64,000 nt of DNA from Opitutales bacterium (GCA_018607135.1 JABBCA010000082.1:62001-126000); one strand, 5' to 3'. Counted from the first letter of the stretch, positions 1 through 11,405 are shown. The notes: generated from the letters alone by a model not told the origin. Numbers and translations are program-made.

Positions 1-65
1 GATTGTGCCACCGCAGGCTCTGCGGCAGCAACTGCTTCAGCAGCTGTTTTTACTTCTTCTTCCAT
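1..65 (-). CDS. N-terminal fragment of an unidentified protein
   Basis: An ATG at 65-63 on the minus strand opens a frame that runs off the left edge of the window. The visible start is acidic and then alanine-rich (MEEEVKTAAEAVAAAEPAVA). That is too little to assign a family. Alanine/glutamate-rich starts like this occur on some ribosomal and other abundant proteins, but that is only a guess. Confidence 0.5.
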   Translation of the reverse strand, partial: MEEEVKTAAEAVAAAEPAVAQ

Positions 66-261
66 AATATAGGTTAGTTTGTATGAATAGGTTACGAGAA
101 TTGTGAAAAGCCCGTAAATTAAGCGTTCAATAGAAACTTACAATCCGTAATTTCAAGCTAGATGCGCATTTTTAGAAGAGGGAGACCTCACGCCATTTAC
201 AGTTCAATGAACTGACCAGGATAAAACTGTCGTTGCTCCAGATGATAATAGGCAACCACAC

Positions 262-290
262 AAAAAAGCGCCCTCCGAAGAAGGCGCTTT
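262..290 (-). terminator. Rho-independent terminator after ahcY
   Basis: An 8-bp stem (AAAGCGCC / GGCGCTTT, 265-272 with 283-290) encloses a 10-nt loop. Read on the minus strand it is followed by a T run. It lies 24 bp beyond the ahcY stop codon, as expected for the end of the metK-ahcY transcript. Confidence 0.85.
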
Positions 291-313
291 GAAAGATTCA
301 AATCGTCGATCGA

Positions 314-1759
<1,446 letters not shown>

Positions 1760-1798
1760 AGTTAAAAGTAATTAGAAAATAGTATTCAGAAGTTAGCT

Positions 1799-2962
1799 TT
1801 ATAATGCCGCCTTAAGTTCGTCTGCCTTTGAAGTCGATTCCCATGGAAGGTTTTCTTTCGCAAAATGACCGTAATGCGTGGACTCGCGGTAAATCGGGCG
1901 TAGCAAATCGAGTTGCTGAACGATGTCAGCTGGCTTGAAGCTGAAGACCTTTTGTGCGGCCTCTGCGATCTTCGCATCCGCTACAGTGCCTGTCCCAAAG
2001 GTATCCACGTGAATGCTGGTTGGATATGGATGGCCAATCGCGTAAGCAACTTCCAGTTCGCACTCATCAGCAAGACCTGCAGCCACGATGTTCTTTGCAA
2101 CCCAGCGTGTGAAATAGGCTGCTGAACGGTCGACCTTAGACGGGTCTTTACCCGAGAAAGCCCCCCCCCCGTGACGCGCCCAACCGCCGTAGGTATCCAC
2201 AATGATCTTACGCCCAGTGAGCCCGGCATCCCCTTGAGGGCCACCAATGACAAAATTACCCGTCGGGTTGATCAAATATTCGGTCTGGTCAGTGAGTAAC
2301 TCCGCAGGAAGCACTTTCTTAATCACCTCTTCGATGCAAAACTGGCGAATTTCTTCATGCTTCTTATCCGCAGCATGCTGCGTTGAAATCACCACATTCT
2401 TAATTGCAACCGGCTTACCATCAACATACTCAAGCGCCACTTGGCTTTTCACGTCGGGACGCAACCAATCGACTTTGAGCTCCTTGCGCTGGCGAGCCAT
2501 CTCGCGCAATAGGCGGTGCGAATACATAACTGGTGCAGGCATCAACTCTGGTGTTTGAGTGCAGGCGTAGCCAAACATAATGCCTTGATCACCTGCTCCC
2601 TGCTCTGCCGTATCTTTACCTTCGGCTTCCGCAGCGTCCACGCCTTGGGCAATATCTGATGACTGAGCTGTTAAAATATTTGAAATAAAGACCTTATCCG
2701 CATGAAACACGTCATCATCATTTACATAACCAATCTCACGAATCGCTTCGCGCACGATTTCTTCATAGTTAAGTGTTGCGTCAGTGGTGATTTCACCAGC
2801 TAAAAAAACGCAGTTACTTTTCACTAGAGTCTCACATGCCACGCGACTCTTAGGGTCTTGGGCTAAACATGCATCGAGGATGCTGTCAGAAATGTAATCA
2901 GCCACTTTGTCAGGATGCCCCTCACCGACCGATTCCGAAGAAAAGATGAAATTTTTGCTCAT
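1799..2962 (-). CDS. metK: S-adenosylmethionine synthetase
   Basis: Forms S-adenosylmethionine from methionine and ATP in the cytoplasm. At 387 residues it is full length. The ATP/metal motif GEGHPDK is at residues 13-19, GAGDQG at 122-127 and the glycine-rich loop [14 protein letters not shown] starts at 265. The three consecutive glycines of that loop are encoded inside an uninterrupted run of ten G (C10 on the plus strand, 2161-2170), unusual for an essential gene because such tracts slip during replication and sequencing. It sits between a small helix-turn-helix regulator upstream and ahcY downstream, all on the same strand. Confidence 0.97.
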   Translation of the reverse strand: MSKNFIFSSESVGEGHPDKVADYISDSILDACLAQDPKSRVACETLVKSNCVFLAGEITTDATLNYEEIVREAIREIGYVNDDDVFHADKVFISNILTAQSSDIAQGVDAAEAEGKDTAEQGAGDQGIMFGYACTQTPELMPAPVMYSHRLLREMARQRKELKVDWLRPDVKSQVALEYVDGKPVAIKNVVISTQHAADKKHEEIRQFCIEEVIKKVLPAELLTDQTEYLINPTGNFVIGGPQGDAGLTGRKIIVDTYGGWARHGGGAFSGKDPSKVDRSAAYFTRWVAKNIVAAGLADECELEVAYAIGHPYPTSIHVDTFGTGTVADAKIAEAAQKVFSFKPADIVQQLDLLRPIYRESTHYGHFAKENLPWESTSKADELKAAL

Positions 2963-3009
2963 AAGACCTGCAGTATTCCGCGCATTAATTAAAATGCAAG
3001 TCCTACATC

Positions 3010-3035
3010 AACATATCATGATAATTTGATATGTT
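3010..3035. promoter_or_regulatory. Inverted repeat between regulator and metK
   Basis: A perfect 9-bp inverted repeat, AACATATCA-N8-TGATATGTT, occupies 3010-3018 and 3027-3035. It starts one base past the regulator stop and ends about 48 bp before the metK ATG. It is AT-rich with no T run, so an operator is more likely than a terminator. Binding by the adjacent regulator is inference. Confidence 0.5.
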
Positions 3036-3036
3036 A

Positions 3037-3396
3037 TTATTTAATTTCAGAGCCGTGCTCTCCAACGGTCCAATTTCCAAGCAAGCGATCCTCTTCAATC
3101 CCCTCGATCGTGACTCCTTCATTGAACAATTGTAGCAACTTCCCGATGCTACAATTCCCGAGTAAAGGGTGATTCAGTTCACAATCATCGTGAATTCTAT
3201 ACACATTTTGTCGTCCCTTGCGCTCACGACTGATATAACCCGCCTCTTCGAGATCAGCTACAATACGTTGCACCGCACGTTCAGTAATCCCAATGAACTG
3301 AGTAACCTTGCGAAGTGGTTGATTCGAGTTTCGAGAAAGCACGATCAGCACGGACGCATGATTCGAAAGTAGGTTCCACTGGCTAGATTTTTGCAT
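3037..3396 (-). CDS. Winged helix-turn-helix transcriptional regulator
   Basis: A 119-residue protein with a MarR/ArsR-like winged helix. The recognition-helix region is about residues 28-55 (QFIGITERAVQRIVADLEEAG) and the wing follows (ISRERKGRQNVYRI). The C-terminal tail of about 50 residues carries two cysteines-plus-histidine clusters too sparse to call a metal site. It is transcribed toward metK (74 bp away) and ahcY, so a role in regulating the SAM cycle is likely, by analogy with HTH regulators of SAM/SAH genes elsewhere. The effector is unknown. A second short palindrome (AATTTG-CCT-CAAATT, 3472-3486) lies in its own upstream region. Confidence 0.75.
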   Translation of the reverse strand: MQKSSQWNLLSNHASVLIVLSRNSNQPLRKVTQFIGITERAVQRIVADLEEAGYISRERKGRQNVYRIHDDCELNHPLLGNCSIGKLLQLFNEGVTIEGIEEDRLLGNWTVGEHGSEIK

Positions 3397-3560
3397 GTTC
3401 TCAATTACAGAACCCCACTCAAGCGATGTAAATCATGAAAATAATAGCGCACATAGCCACGAATTTGCCTCAAATTTGGTCTCAATAACAAACGAGTTAA
3501 ACTTGGCTCGACATCTGCAGTGTAAGTGACACACCTCCTAAAACGATTCTAGCGCACTAT

Positions 3561-6230
3561 ATGACTGCAAAAACCAACAAACAATTCCTCGAATTAGTCC
3601 AACAGGGTCTTCAACAAGTTGAAGAAGAACACACCTTCTTAGTCGAAGCATTCGCCGACGTGCTGGACTCAATGGGGCAAGAAAACGCCGCGCAATTAAT
3701 TAAGAGTCGGCTACGAAACGTCTCACCCGACAACCTCGACGATGCCAGTGTTCAAGCAATCTCTTTTTACTTTCAGCTTCTCAACTTGGCCGAAGAGCAC
3801 GTTGCCAACAGTATGCGCCGCACACGTGAAGCCAAGCTAGGCATTGCATCCGAGCCAGGCCACTGGGGCCATTACCTAAGCCGACTTAAAGAGTCAAATA
3901 TTCAACCCGCTGAAATACGTAAGCAAATCAGCCAACTCTGGGTGGAGCCGGTCTTCACCAAACACCCAACGGAAGCGAAGCGCTGGTCTGTGCTCGGCAT
4001 CCATCGTGAAATCGTTCGCCTACTCCGTCATCGCGAGGGAGAACGGACGCCACGTGAAGCCGAGCAAAACGCGGCTCAGGTCCGTGCAGTAATTGAGCGC
4101 CTATGGCTCACTGGTGAAATATATATGCACAAGCCACAAGTGAAGGACGAGTTGGAAAACTTACTTTACTACCTACGCGAAGTCTTTCCTACGATGTTTA
4201 GCCGCCTCGACGAAAATTTAGAACATGCGTGGCAAGAAACATATCCAAACGAACCCTCTCTCAGCGCCAAAGAAATGCCCCACCTCCAATTCGGCTCATG
4301 GGTTGGCGGAGATCGCGACGGGCACCCACTCGTAACTGCCGAAGTGACTGCAGAGACACTGGCCACCATGCGCAGCACTGCAGTGCAAATCGTCTGCACA
4401 CGCTTAAAGGATCTCGCACAAAAACTGACTCTATCCGATGCACGCGCCACCATACCAGCGACCATGCTCAAACAAATTCGCGCTTGGGGCGGCGATACGC
4501 AGATCCAAGAACCATGGTTACACTTCGTTGAACTACTCTCTGAGCAAGTCGAAAACCTGTCCGAAGAAGAACTTCGCACTCACTTAGACAAACTTATGGA
4601 ATGGCTGATCGGAGTCGGCTCCGAGCGCACAGTTCAGATCTACGTCCGTCCAATCATACGACTGCTCGATAGTGTAGGCCTCCACCTAGCCCGCATTGAC
4701 ATTCGCCAAAATAGCGAATTCTACGAAAAAGCATTGAGCCAAATGATGATCGCTGCGGGGGTTGAAGATGCCAAGAACTTCGCAAACTGGACCGAAGAAG
4801 CAAAACTCGATTTCATCAATCAAGAGCTCTCCACACCACGCCCACTCACTCATGCTTCCATGACACTGCCGAAAGAAGCGAGTGAAGCGCGTGATACACT
4901 TGCAGTCGTTGCGAAGCATATTCGCAAAAACGGAACTGCTGGCGTTGGGGCCTTGATTGTAAGCATGACTCGTAATCTAGTCGACCTACTAACGGTCTAC
5001 CTACTGGCAAAGGAAGTCGGCCTCACCTATCAAGACGAGGGTCAACTACGCTGCATCCTACCTGTCGTGCCACTGTTCGAAACTTACGAAGATCTCGAAG
5101 GCGCTCCTGCGATTTCGAATGCATTCCTCTCACATCCATGCACACGCAAAAGCCTACGTATTGACGAACCAAATACAAAACCGCGTTTTATCATTATGCT
5201 GGGATACAGTGATAGCAATAAGGACACCGGTATTTTGGCCAGCCAATGGATACTCAAAAGCGCTCAAAGCAAGCTCTTTGAGGTTGGCAACGATCATGGG
5301 GTAAAAATCACATTCTTCCATGGGCGTGGCGGCACTGTTGGGCGCGGCGCTGGGCCTACCCACCGCTTCCTTGAAGCGCTCCCAGAGGGCTCACTCAACG
5401 GCGGCCTACGTGTCACTGAACAAGGTGAAGTCATCGCTCAAAAATACAACACTCCGGCAACAGCGACTGCCAACCTTGAGTGGCTTCTTGCCGGCAGCTT
5501 AGGAGCGCAACTACTTGCCGAAAAGCAACAGGCGACACCCACTATTGATGCAGCAATGGAGACCCTGGCAAAGAGTTCTCGGGCAGCCTACCGTGAATTA
5601 CTCGAAGCGGACGGGTTTATCGATTTTTACCGGCAAGCCACACCGATCGACGCGATCGAGCAAAGTCGTATTGGCTCACGACCGTCGCGTCGCACTGGTA
5701 AAGCAAGCTTGGAAGACCTTCGAGCCATCCCTTGGGTATTTAGCTGGAATCAGTCACGTTACTATGTGCCTGGTTGGTATGGTGTCGGCAGTGCACTCGA
5801 CGCGCTGGAACAAAACGATCCTAAGGCCTATGCTGACATTCAGAAGAACCTACAGAGCACTCCTTTCTTGCGCTATGTTTTCTACAATATCGAAAGCAGT
5901 ATCAGTAGCTCCGATGAGAAATGGATGAAAACGTATGCGGGACTCGTCACTGACGCCAAACTTCGTAAACGGATTCTCGATCAAATCCTCGGCGAGCGTC
6001 AACGCACCGTCGAGCAACTGCAGAAACTCTTCACTCGCCCATTACCCGAACGCCGCCCAAGGTTCTACAAAACATTGACCGAGCGCGATGTGCCACTCGC
6101 GGCCTTGCACAAAAAACAGATCGACCTTTTACAACAGGCACGTGCTGCGGAAAAGATAGATACCGAAACTACCGATAATTTGCTACGTGTTGTGAACGCA
6201 ATCGCTGCGGGTCTACGAACCACAGGTTGA
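3561..6230 (+). CDS. ppc: Phosphoenolpyruvate carboxylase
   Basis: Carboxylates PEP with bicarbonate to oxaloacetate, refilling the TCA cycle. The 889-residue length fits the bacterial enzyme. Recognisable motifs are KHPTEAKR (134-141, carrying the catalytic histidine), GYSDSNKDTG (about 547), the mobile loop FHGRGGTVGRG (about 586), the region LRVTEQGEVI, SRIGSRPSRR (about 701) and a C-terminal GLRTTG tail. The first motif departs from the common TAHPTE form and the IPWVFSW region is also divergent, so this is an atypical branch. It is transcribed divergently from the metK regulator. A hairpin follows at 6266-6298. Confidence 0.93.
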   Translation: MTAKTNKQFLELVQQGLQQVEEEHTFLVEAFADVLDSMGQENAAQLIKSRLRNVSPDNLDDASVQAISFYFQLLNLAEEHVANSMRRTREAKLGIASEPGHWGHYLSRLKESNIQPAEIRKQISQLWVEPVFTKHPTEAKRWSVLGIHREIVRLLRHREGERTPREAEQNAAQVRAVIERLWLTGEIYMHKPQVKDELENLLYYLREVFPTMFSRLDENLEHAWQETYPNEPSLSAKEMPHLQFGSWVGGDRDGHPLVTAEVTAETLATMRSTAVQIVCTRLKDLAQKLTLSDARATIPATMLKQIRAWGGDTQIQEPWLHFVELLSEQVENLSEEELRTHLDKLMEWLIGVGSERTVQIYVRPIIRLLDSVGLHLARIDIRQNSEFYEKALSQMMIAAGVEDAKNFANWTEEAKLDFINQELSTPRPLTHASMTLPKEASEARDTLAVVAKHIRKNGTAGVGALIVSMTRNLVDLLTVYLLAKEVGLTYQDEGQLRCILPVVPLFETYEDLEGAPAISNAFLSHPCTRKSLRIDEPNTKPRFIIMLGYSDSNKDTGILASQWILKSAQSKLFEVGNDHGVKITFFHGRGGTVGRGAGPTHRFLEALPEGSLNGGLRVTEQGEVIAQKYNTPATATANLEWLLAGSLGAQLLAEKQQATPTIDAAMETLAKSSRAAYRELLEADGFIDFYRQATPIDAIEQSRIGSRPSRRTGKASLEDLRAIPWVFSWNQSRYYVPGWYGVGSALDALEQNDPKAYADIQKNLQSTPFLRYVFYNIESSISSSDEKWMKTYAGLVTDAKLRKRILDQILGERQRTVEQLQKLFTRPLPERRPRFYKTLTERDVPLAALHKKQIDLLQQARAAEKIDTETTDNLLRVVNAIAAGLRTTG

Positions 6231-6265
6231 GTAGCTTCAGTTGAACACTTCAAGAAGTCAGTGAG

Positions 6266-6298
6266 CCCGTAGCGAGGCGGTGGCGCTTTCGCTACGGG
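6266..6298 (+). terminator. Hairpin downstream of ppc
   Basis: A 10-bp perfect stem (CCCGTAGCGA / TCGCTACGGG) begins 36 bp after the ppc stop. The downstream sequence lacks a strong T run, so it may be a weak terminator or mRNA-stabilising hairpin. Confidence 0.5.
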
Positions 6299-6378
6299 TT
6301 AACATTTACTGTAAGAATATTTCAGTGCACGTTTACTTTGTGTGTGCATCCTTTCAACATGTTCTATCTCCTCAGAAG

Positions 6379-7521
6379 ATGCTCTTCACCTCAACAGCAC
6401 AATTCATCCTACGTTCATTCTTAAGCATTCCCTTGATTGGATGCGCGAGCACCTTCAATGTGTATTTTGGCACTTCTGGCGATGGCGGCATCCAACACGC
6501 TATCTTTAACACCGCAAGTGGTGAGTTGAGCGCAATCACTAAGGTCGCAGAGGCCAACAAGGCTGGGTTTATCGCCATTCATCCGAACCAAAGCTTCCTC
6601 TACTCGACCGCATTAACAGAGAACCCTAAAGACAAAGGTCTAGTCAAAGCCTATAGCATCAATCACGATAAGACACTCACTAAGCTGAACCAACAGTCCT
6701 CAGAAGGCACTAACCCTTGCCACGTAAGTGTCGATGCCACTGGCCAAATGCTGATGGTAGCCAACTACATGAGTGACGCCAGCGTCGCTGCATACAAAAT
6801 AAATCCAGACGGCTCACTGGAAACATCACAATCCGTCCACACACACGAAGGTTCTGGAGCGCACCCAAAGCGCCAAACAAGCCCCCACCCTCACTCGATC
6901 TTTCCCAACCCTGCGAATACTTTCGCCTATTCGCCAGACCTAGGAACCGACCATGTTGAAATCTATGCATTAAACCCCAAAGCGGCGTCACTCACTCCAG
7001 TTGGTAATGCGATAGTGCCTGGCGGCAGCAAAGGTCCGCGCCACATGAAATTTTCACACGATGGTAGATTTGCTTACGTGCTCAACGAACTAACCATGGA
7101 AATCACAACCTATGCGGCTGATTCAATAACTGGTGCGCTTAACTACATCGAAACCGTTTCGACACTTAAAGACAGAAGCGATATAGCGCGTATGAGCTGC
7201 TCAGAGATCCGAATCCATCCGAATGGAAAATACGTTTACAACGGTAACCGCGACCTGCTAGGCAACGGCCGTGACGCTCTCAGCGTATTTGAACGAGACG
7301 AAGAGACAGGCCGTCTTACACTACTGCAAAACGAACCCGCACGCGTCTGGGTGCCGCGCAATTTCAATATCACACCAGATGGAAATTGGCTCATTGCTGG
7401 CGGACAAAACTCCAACAACCTCTCCACCTTCAAGCTCAACCCAAACACGGGCTTACTCACCGCCCATGGCGACACCATCGCCTTCGACGGTAGCCCGATC
7501 TGCATCGAGTTTATCAAGTAG
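6379..7521 (+). CDS. Lactonase-family beta-propeller (6-phosphogluconolactonase-like), lipoprotein-like
   Basis: A seven-bladed propeller of the YbhE/Pgl family, here 380 residues. Recurrent blade motifs are visible, such as IHPNQSFLY, HDGRFAYVLNE, IHPNGKYVYNGNR and ITPDGNWLIAGGQ. The frame is open from 6280, but the ATG at 6379 is preferred because it opens a signal-like segment ending in IPLIGCAS, which resembles a lipobox. An exported lactonase is not the classical cytosolic pentose-phosphate enzyme. Its true substrate is open, with extracytoplasmic sugar lactones as one possibility. Confidence 0.8.
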   Translation: MLFTSTAQFILRSFLSIPLIGCASTFNVYFGTSGDGGIQHAIFNTASGELSAITKVAEANKAGFIAIHPNQSFLYSTALTENPKDKGLVKAYSINHDKTLTKLNQQSSEGTNPCHVSVDATGQMLMVANYMSDASVAAYKINPDGSLETSQSVHTHEGSGAHPKRQTSPHPHSIFPNPANTFAYSPDLGTDHVEIYALNPKAASLTPVGNAIVPGGSKGPRHMKFSHDGRFAYVLNELTMEITTYAADSITGALNYIETVSTLKDRSDIARMSCSEIRIHPNGKYVYNGNRDLLGNGRDALSVFERDEETGRLTLLQNEPARVWVPRNFNITPDGNWLIAGGQNSNNLSTFKLNPNTGLLTAHGDTIAFDGSPICIEFIK

Positions 7522-7610
7522 TTCGGACGTTTGGCCCGCCAAGAAAGTGTAGCACGTGCTTCCCGCAGGGAGCGCGTTACCATATATGAGCTAGCTTTCC
7601 AAATCACCCA

Positions 7611-7635
7611 TTGCTTCGCATCAATGCGAAGGCAA
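7611..7635. terminator. Hairpin between convergent genes
   Basis: TTGCTTCGCA-TCAA-TGCGAAGGCAA forms a stem of about 10 bp with one bulge between the lactonase (plus) and the PP2C gene (minus). No T run is obvious on either side, so terminator function is uncertain. Confidence 0.4.
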
Positions 7636-7666
7636 CACGAGAAAGTATCCCAAACAAGCATGTTGC

Positions 7667-8500
7667 CTACGTCACCTCGAAAACAACTGCAGTGGTATTG
7701 TCTTTGCCATCCGTGCGCACTGCTTCGGCGACCAACCGTTCTGCTGGGTTGCCTTGGTCTTTTGAACTTGGATTGCGAAGCAATCGCTTCATTCCGCTAT
7801 CCCACAGTCCCTCAACGAGACCATCTGAACACAGCATAAACAAGTCGCCAGATTCGTAACCAACCGCACCAAACTGTGGGCTTAAGTTCTGAGTTTTACC
7901 TCCCATTGCTTGCTGCAACGCATTGCGCCCTGGGTGGGAACGCGCCTGAATCTCCCGTAGCTTTCCTTCACGAAACTGCCAACCCACATGCGTATGGTCA
8001 TGGCTCACTTGCTTTATACCGCCATCTTTCGGTAAATGGTATATGCGGCTGTCACCCACATGCGCGAAATACACCCAACCAGGCCTCACCCAGCATAAGC
8101 TCAGAGTCGCCCCCATGCCGCTCAGCTCCTCATAGGCCTGCCCCATATGTGTCAACTCACGATGGATCTGATCAAACAATTCGCCAAGTAAATCCTGGAA
8201 GCCTACTGAAATGCCTTCTGCAGCCGAGCGAAAGGTCTGTGGAAACAGACGCGTAATTTTATCAACTGCGATCTGACTCGCAAACTCACCTGCATTCGCA
8301 CCGCCCATCCCATCGCTCACCGCAAAAATGAAATCGGTCGCTTCAATATCAGCCTCACCATATTTGCCGAGTCGACGCACCCCCTCACCATCCACGGATA
8401 GAGCTAAAAAGGCGTCTTCGTTATTTTTACGAAAACGCCCGACGTCAGTCAGCCCCCACCAGTGAATCGACTTGGCAAGCTCTACTTCGAATTCACTCAT
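7667..8500 (-). CDS. PP2C-type serine/threonine protein phosphatase
   Basis: A 277-residue soluble PPM phosphatase that removes phosphate from Ser/Thr residues using two metal ions. The conserved metal-binding aspartates are all present. In order: NNEDAF near residue 26, SDGMGG, the GATL and VGDSRIY strands, CSDGLVEGL, and GKDNTTAVV near the C-terminus. It is translationally coupled to the kinase-like gene upstream by a 4-bp ATGA overlap at 8497-8500. The two products therefore probably act on the same targets as a writer/eraser pair. Confidence 0.92.
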   Translation of the reverse strand: MSEFEVELAKSIHWWGLTDVGRFRKNNEDAFLALSVDGEGVRRLGKYGEADIEATDFIFAVSDGMGGANAGEFASQIAVDKITRLFPQTFRSAAEGISVGFQDLLGELFDQIHRELTHMGQAYEELSGMGATLSLCWVRPGWVYFAHVGDSRIYHLPKDGGIKQVSHDHTHVGWQFREGKLREIQARSHPGRNALQQAMGGKTQNLSPQFGAVGYESGDLFMLCSDGLVEGLWDSGMKRLLRNPSSKDQGNPAERLVAEAVRTDGKDNTTAVVFEVT

Positions 8501-8949
8501 CTCGCCGCATCCTCACCATTTTGCCACGCAGCGCGGTCAGGATTGGATCGCATTTCAGGTGATGGCGGATACCCGGGTGCCAAAATCGTAGCAAACTCAA
8601 AGTCGATGATACAGAATCGCCCCAGCTGCGCGCTATACGTGATATTACGAACCTCGGCGTCTTCGTGCCTGACACCATAGGCCTCCAGATCCGCAAAAAT
8701 TTTGGTCACTTTATCACCACTAACATGGTCCACACGAGAGCCGCAGTTGGACGTAACCAAATAGAGCGCGTCGTCGTCTTTGCTGATAATTCTAGGGACA
8801 AAATCACAAGCAGCCTTCTCTAGGAACTGCAGCACGCGCACTTCGTTCTCATACCGCTCTCGTGCCTGAGGGCCTTTAAAACGCTTATGCACGCTACCAT
8901 CGTAGCCGATGTGAACAGTTGCTCGCGGGGTATTCTTCGCTTCATGCAT
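8497..8949 (-). CDS. Miniature protein-kinase-like protein
   Basis: A 150-residue protein with hallmarks of the eukaryotic-like kinase fold in compressed form. It has a possible nucleotide-binding lysine in VHKRFKG (about residue 23), a catalytic-loop-like HEDAEVRN (about 95-102, compare HxDxxxxN) and IDFEFA, which matches DFG with Glu replacing Gly. A normal kinase domain needs about 260 residues, so most of the C-lobe is missing. It may be a minimal small-molecule or protein kinase, or a pseudokinase regulating the coupled phosphatase. The next gene starts inside its stop codon. Confidence 0.7.
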   Translation of the reverse strand: MHEAKNTPRATVHIGYDGSVHKRFKGPQARERYENEVRVLQFLEKAACDFVPRIISKDDDALYLVTSNCGSRVDHVSGDKVTKIFADLEAYGVRHEDAEVRNITYSAQLGRFCIIDFEFATILAPGYPPSPEMRSNPDRAAWQNGEDAAR

Positions 8950-9049
8950 ATGAGTGGAATAATTAGCTCCGATCCAACGTTTGGCAAGGAATCAACCGAA
9001 CACCTCAGAGATTTCAAAGTTTGAGCAAAAAAACTTGCAGAAGGCTGGC

Positions 9050-9065
9050 TGGCATACATTTTGCT
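9050..9065 (+). promoter_or_regulatory. Sigma-54 promoter of glutamine synthetase
   Basis: TGGCATACATTTTGCT matches the sigma-54 consensus TGGCAYR-N4-TTGCW at every defined position, with the required GG-N10-GC spacing. Transcription would start near 9076, leaving a leader of about 80 nt before the glutamine synthetase ATG at 9158. Nitrogen control through an enhancer-binding protein is the expected mode of regulation; no such activator is in the window. Confidence 0.8.
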
Positions 9066-9157
9066 AATTCGTCTTATCCTCAGTAGGTTTAGGCTCTTTC
9101 AGCCGCCCTGTGGACTAGCAAACAGTCAATCTCAACCTGACATAATTACACAACATA

Positions 9158-10183
<1,026 letters not shown>

Positions 10184-10223
10184 GCCGTAATCGGGTCTTC
10201 CCGAAAGCAAAAGTATTTTAATC

Positions 10224-10254
10224 AACGCCGTCTCTAAGGAGACGGCGTTTTTTT
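10224..10254 (+). terminator. Rho-independent terminator of glutamine synthetase
   Basis: A 9-bp GC-rich stem (CGCCGTCTC / GAGACGGCG) with a TAAG loop is followed directly by seven T. It is a textbook intrinsic terminator. Confidence 0.95.
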
Positions 10255-10260
10255 ATTCAA

Positions 10261-11025
10261 TCACGCCAAATGTAATGGATAAATTTTAACATCCACTCCC
10301 TTTGACCCGAAAGCCTGAGCTGGAGCGCACTGGGGCGGCTCAAAATGAGCCATTGAAAACAGACGTGTCGAGTAGTCGTCGAGCGCAACCTCTTGGATCT
10401 GATACGGCTCATGCTCTACACATCCCGTATATAACTTTGATTGCTTATAATCATATGCGAACAAGCGATAGCGCTCCGCTAGAAAATGCTCCAGAGTGCC
10501 CTTTATTGTGATTCTAGAACTCCCTTTACGTGCCCACGCAAATGTTTGCTCCTCGTCCCATCCATGATCCAGGCGTCTCGAAGATCGATACTGAACACCT
10601 CCACCACTGCGAGAGGCGGACATACGAGCGTGGAGATAATTTAAATGAAAGAATTGGCGCGCAATCCAAACCGGCAAGCGATGCGAGGTATCAAGCGAAT
10701 AAAACCACACCCCCGGCCTGCCCTGTTCATCCACAACATAAGTGCGTAAGTTCAATTCTTGAAAACTCGAAACCCCAGGCAGCGCTGGTAAAAATCGTGG
10801 CCGCACACCTGACATAAAAAAAGGAACGATGCCCACCCATGCGTGCCCGCTATAAGTATCTACACGCAAACCAGGAGGCAACGACGCCTGGACCTTATTG
10901 GGATCCAACGACCAATGCAGAAACAATAGCTCCCGCCAGCGTTGATACATCACAACTGGCTGCCCCGTTTTGGTGCGAATCGGATTCTTAGACATAATTA
11001 GAAATCGCAACAACTTAGGATTCAT
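10261..11025 (-). CDS. DUF2071 (YqjF-like) protein
   Basis: A 254-residue protein of the DUF2071 family, whose members resemble acetoacetate decarboxylase-like beta folds but have no settled function. Family features seen here are the opening W-R-E-L-L-F-L-H-W segment (about residues 30-38), LPPGLRVDTYSGHAWVGIVPF, the strand ELNLRTYV and FYSLDTSHRLPVWIAR. A second ATG at 10995 (MSKNPI) could be the true start; neither has a clear ribosome-binding site. It lies alone between the glutamine synthetase terminator and tRNA-Ala. Confidence 0.8.
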   Translation of the reverse strand: MNPKLLRFLIMSKNPIRTKTGQPVVMYQRWRELLFLHWSLDPNKVQASLPPGLRVDTYSGHAWVGIVPFFMSGVRPRFLPALPGVSSFQELNLRTYVVDEQGRPGVWFYSLDTSHRLPVWIARQFFHLNYLHARMSASRSGGGVQYRSSRRLDHGWDEEQTFAWARKGSSRITIKGTLEHFLAERYRLFAYDYKQSKLYTGCVEHEPYQIQEVALDDYSTRLFSMAHFEPPQCAPAQAFGSKGVDVKIYPLHLA

Positions 11026-11154
11026 AACAAAATAATTCAGTCACCCAGACCTAAGCGGCCTCAGTTATTGATCCTTGCCCCCACTGACAACGACATCACT
11101 AATTTTCTATTGACGGACACCCGCAGGTATCCATCTTTCCAATTTTCCCGGTTA

Positions 11155-11232
<78 letters not shown>

Positions 11233-11371
11233 CCTACAAAGCATTAATGGACAACTACAAAAAGTAGATGGAAAGAGTCAAGAATGAGGTCGACCCATCA
11301 GTTTTGACAACTATCTGCAACCATTTTTGCAACCAAACCGCAACTAGGGTCGAACCGACTTAATGTCGAGA

Positions 11372-11398
11372 TTGACAAAACCTAATTGCTAGTAAGAT
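11372..11398 (+). promoter_or_regulatory. Candidate promoter of the toxin-antitoxin operon
   Basis: TTGACA (11372-11377) and TAAGAT (11393-11398) are separated by 15 bp and end only 8 bp before the antitoxin ATG at 11406. If this is the promoter, the transcript would be essentially leaderless. No ribosome-binding site is visible. Confidence 0.4.
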
Positions 11399-11405
11399 TC
11401 AAATT

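Noticed and set aside
3397-3560. Possible SAM riboswitch upstream of the metK operon regulator
   Set aside because: I looked for the stems and conserved cores of SAM-I/II and SAH riboswitches and saw none; the short palindromes fit protein operators better.
5515-5928. 137-residue open frame inside ppc on the plus strand
   Set aside because: It lies wholly within the well-supported PEP carboxylase in another frame and has no recognisable domain.
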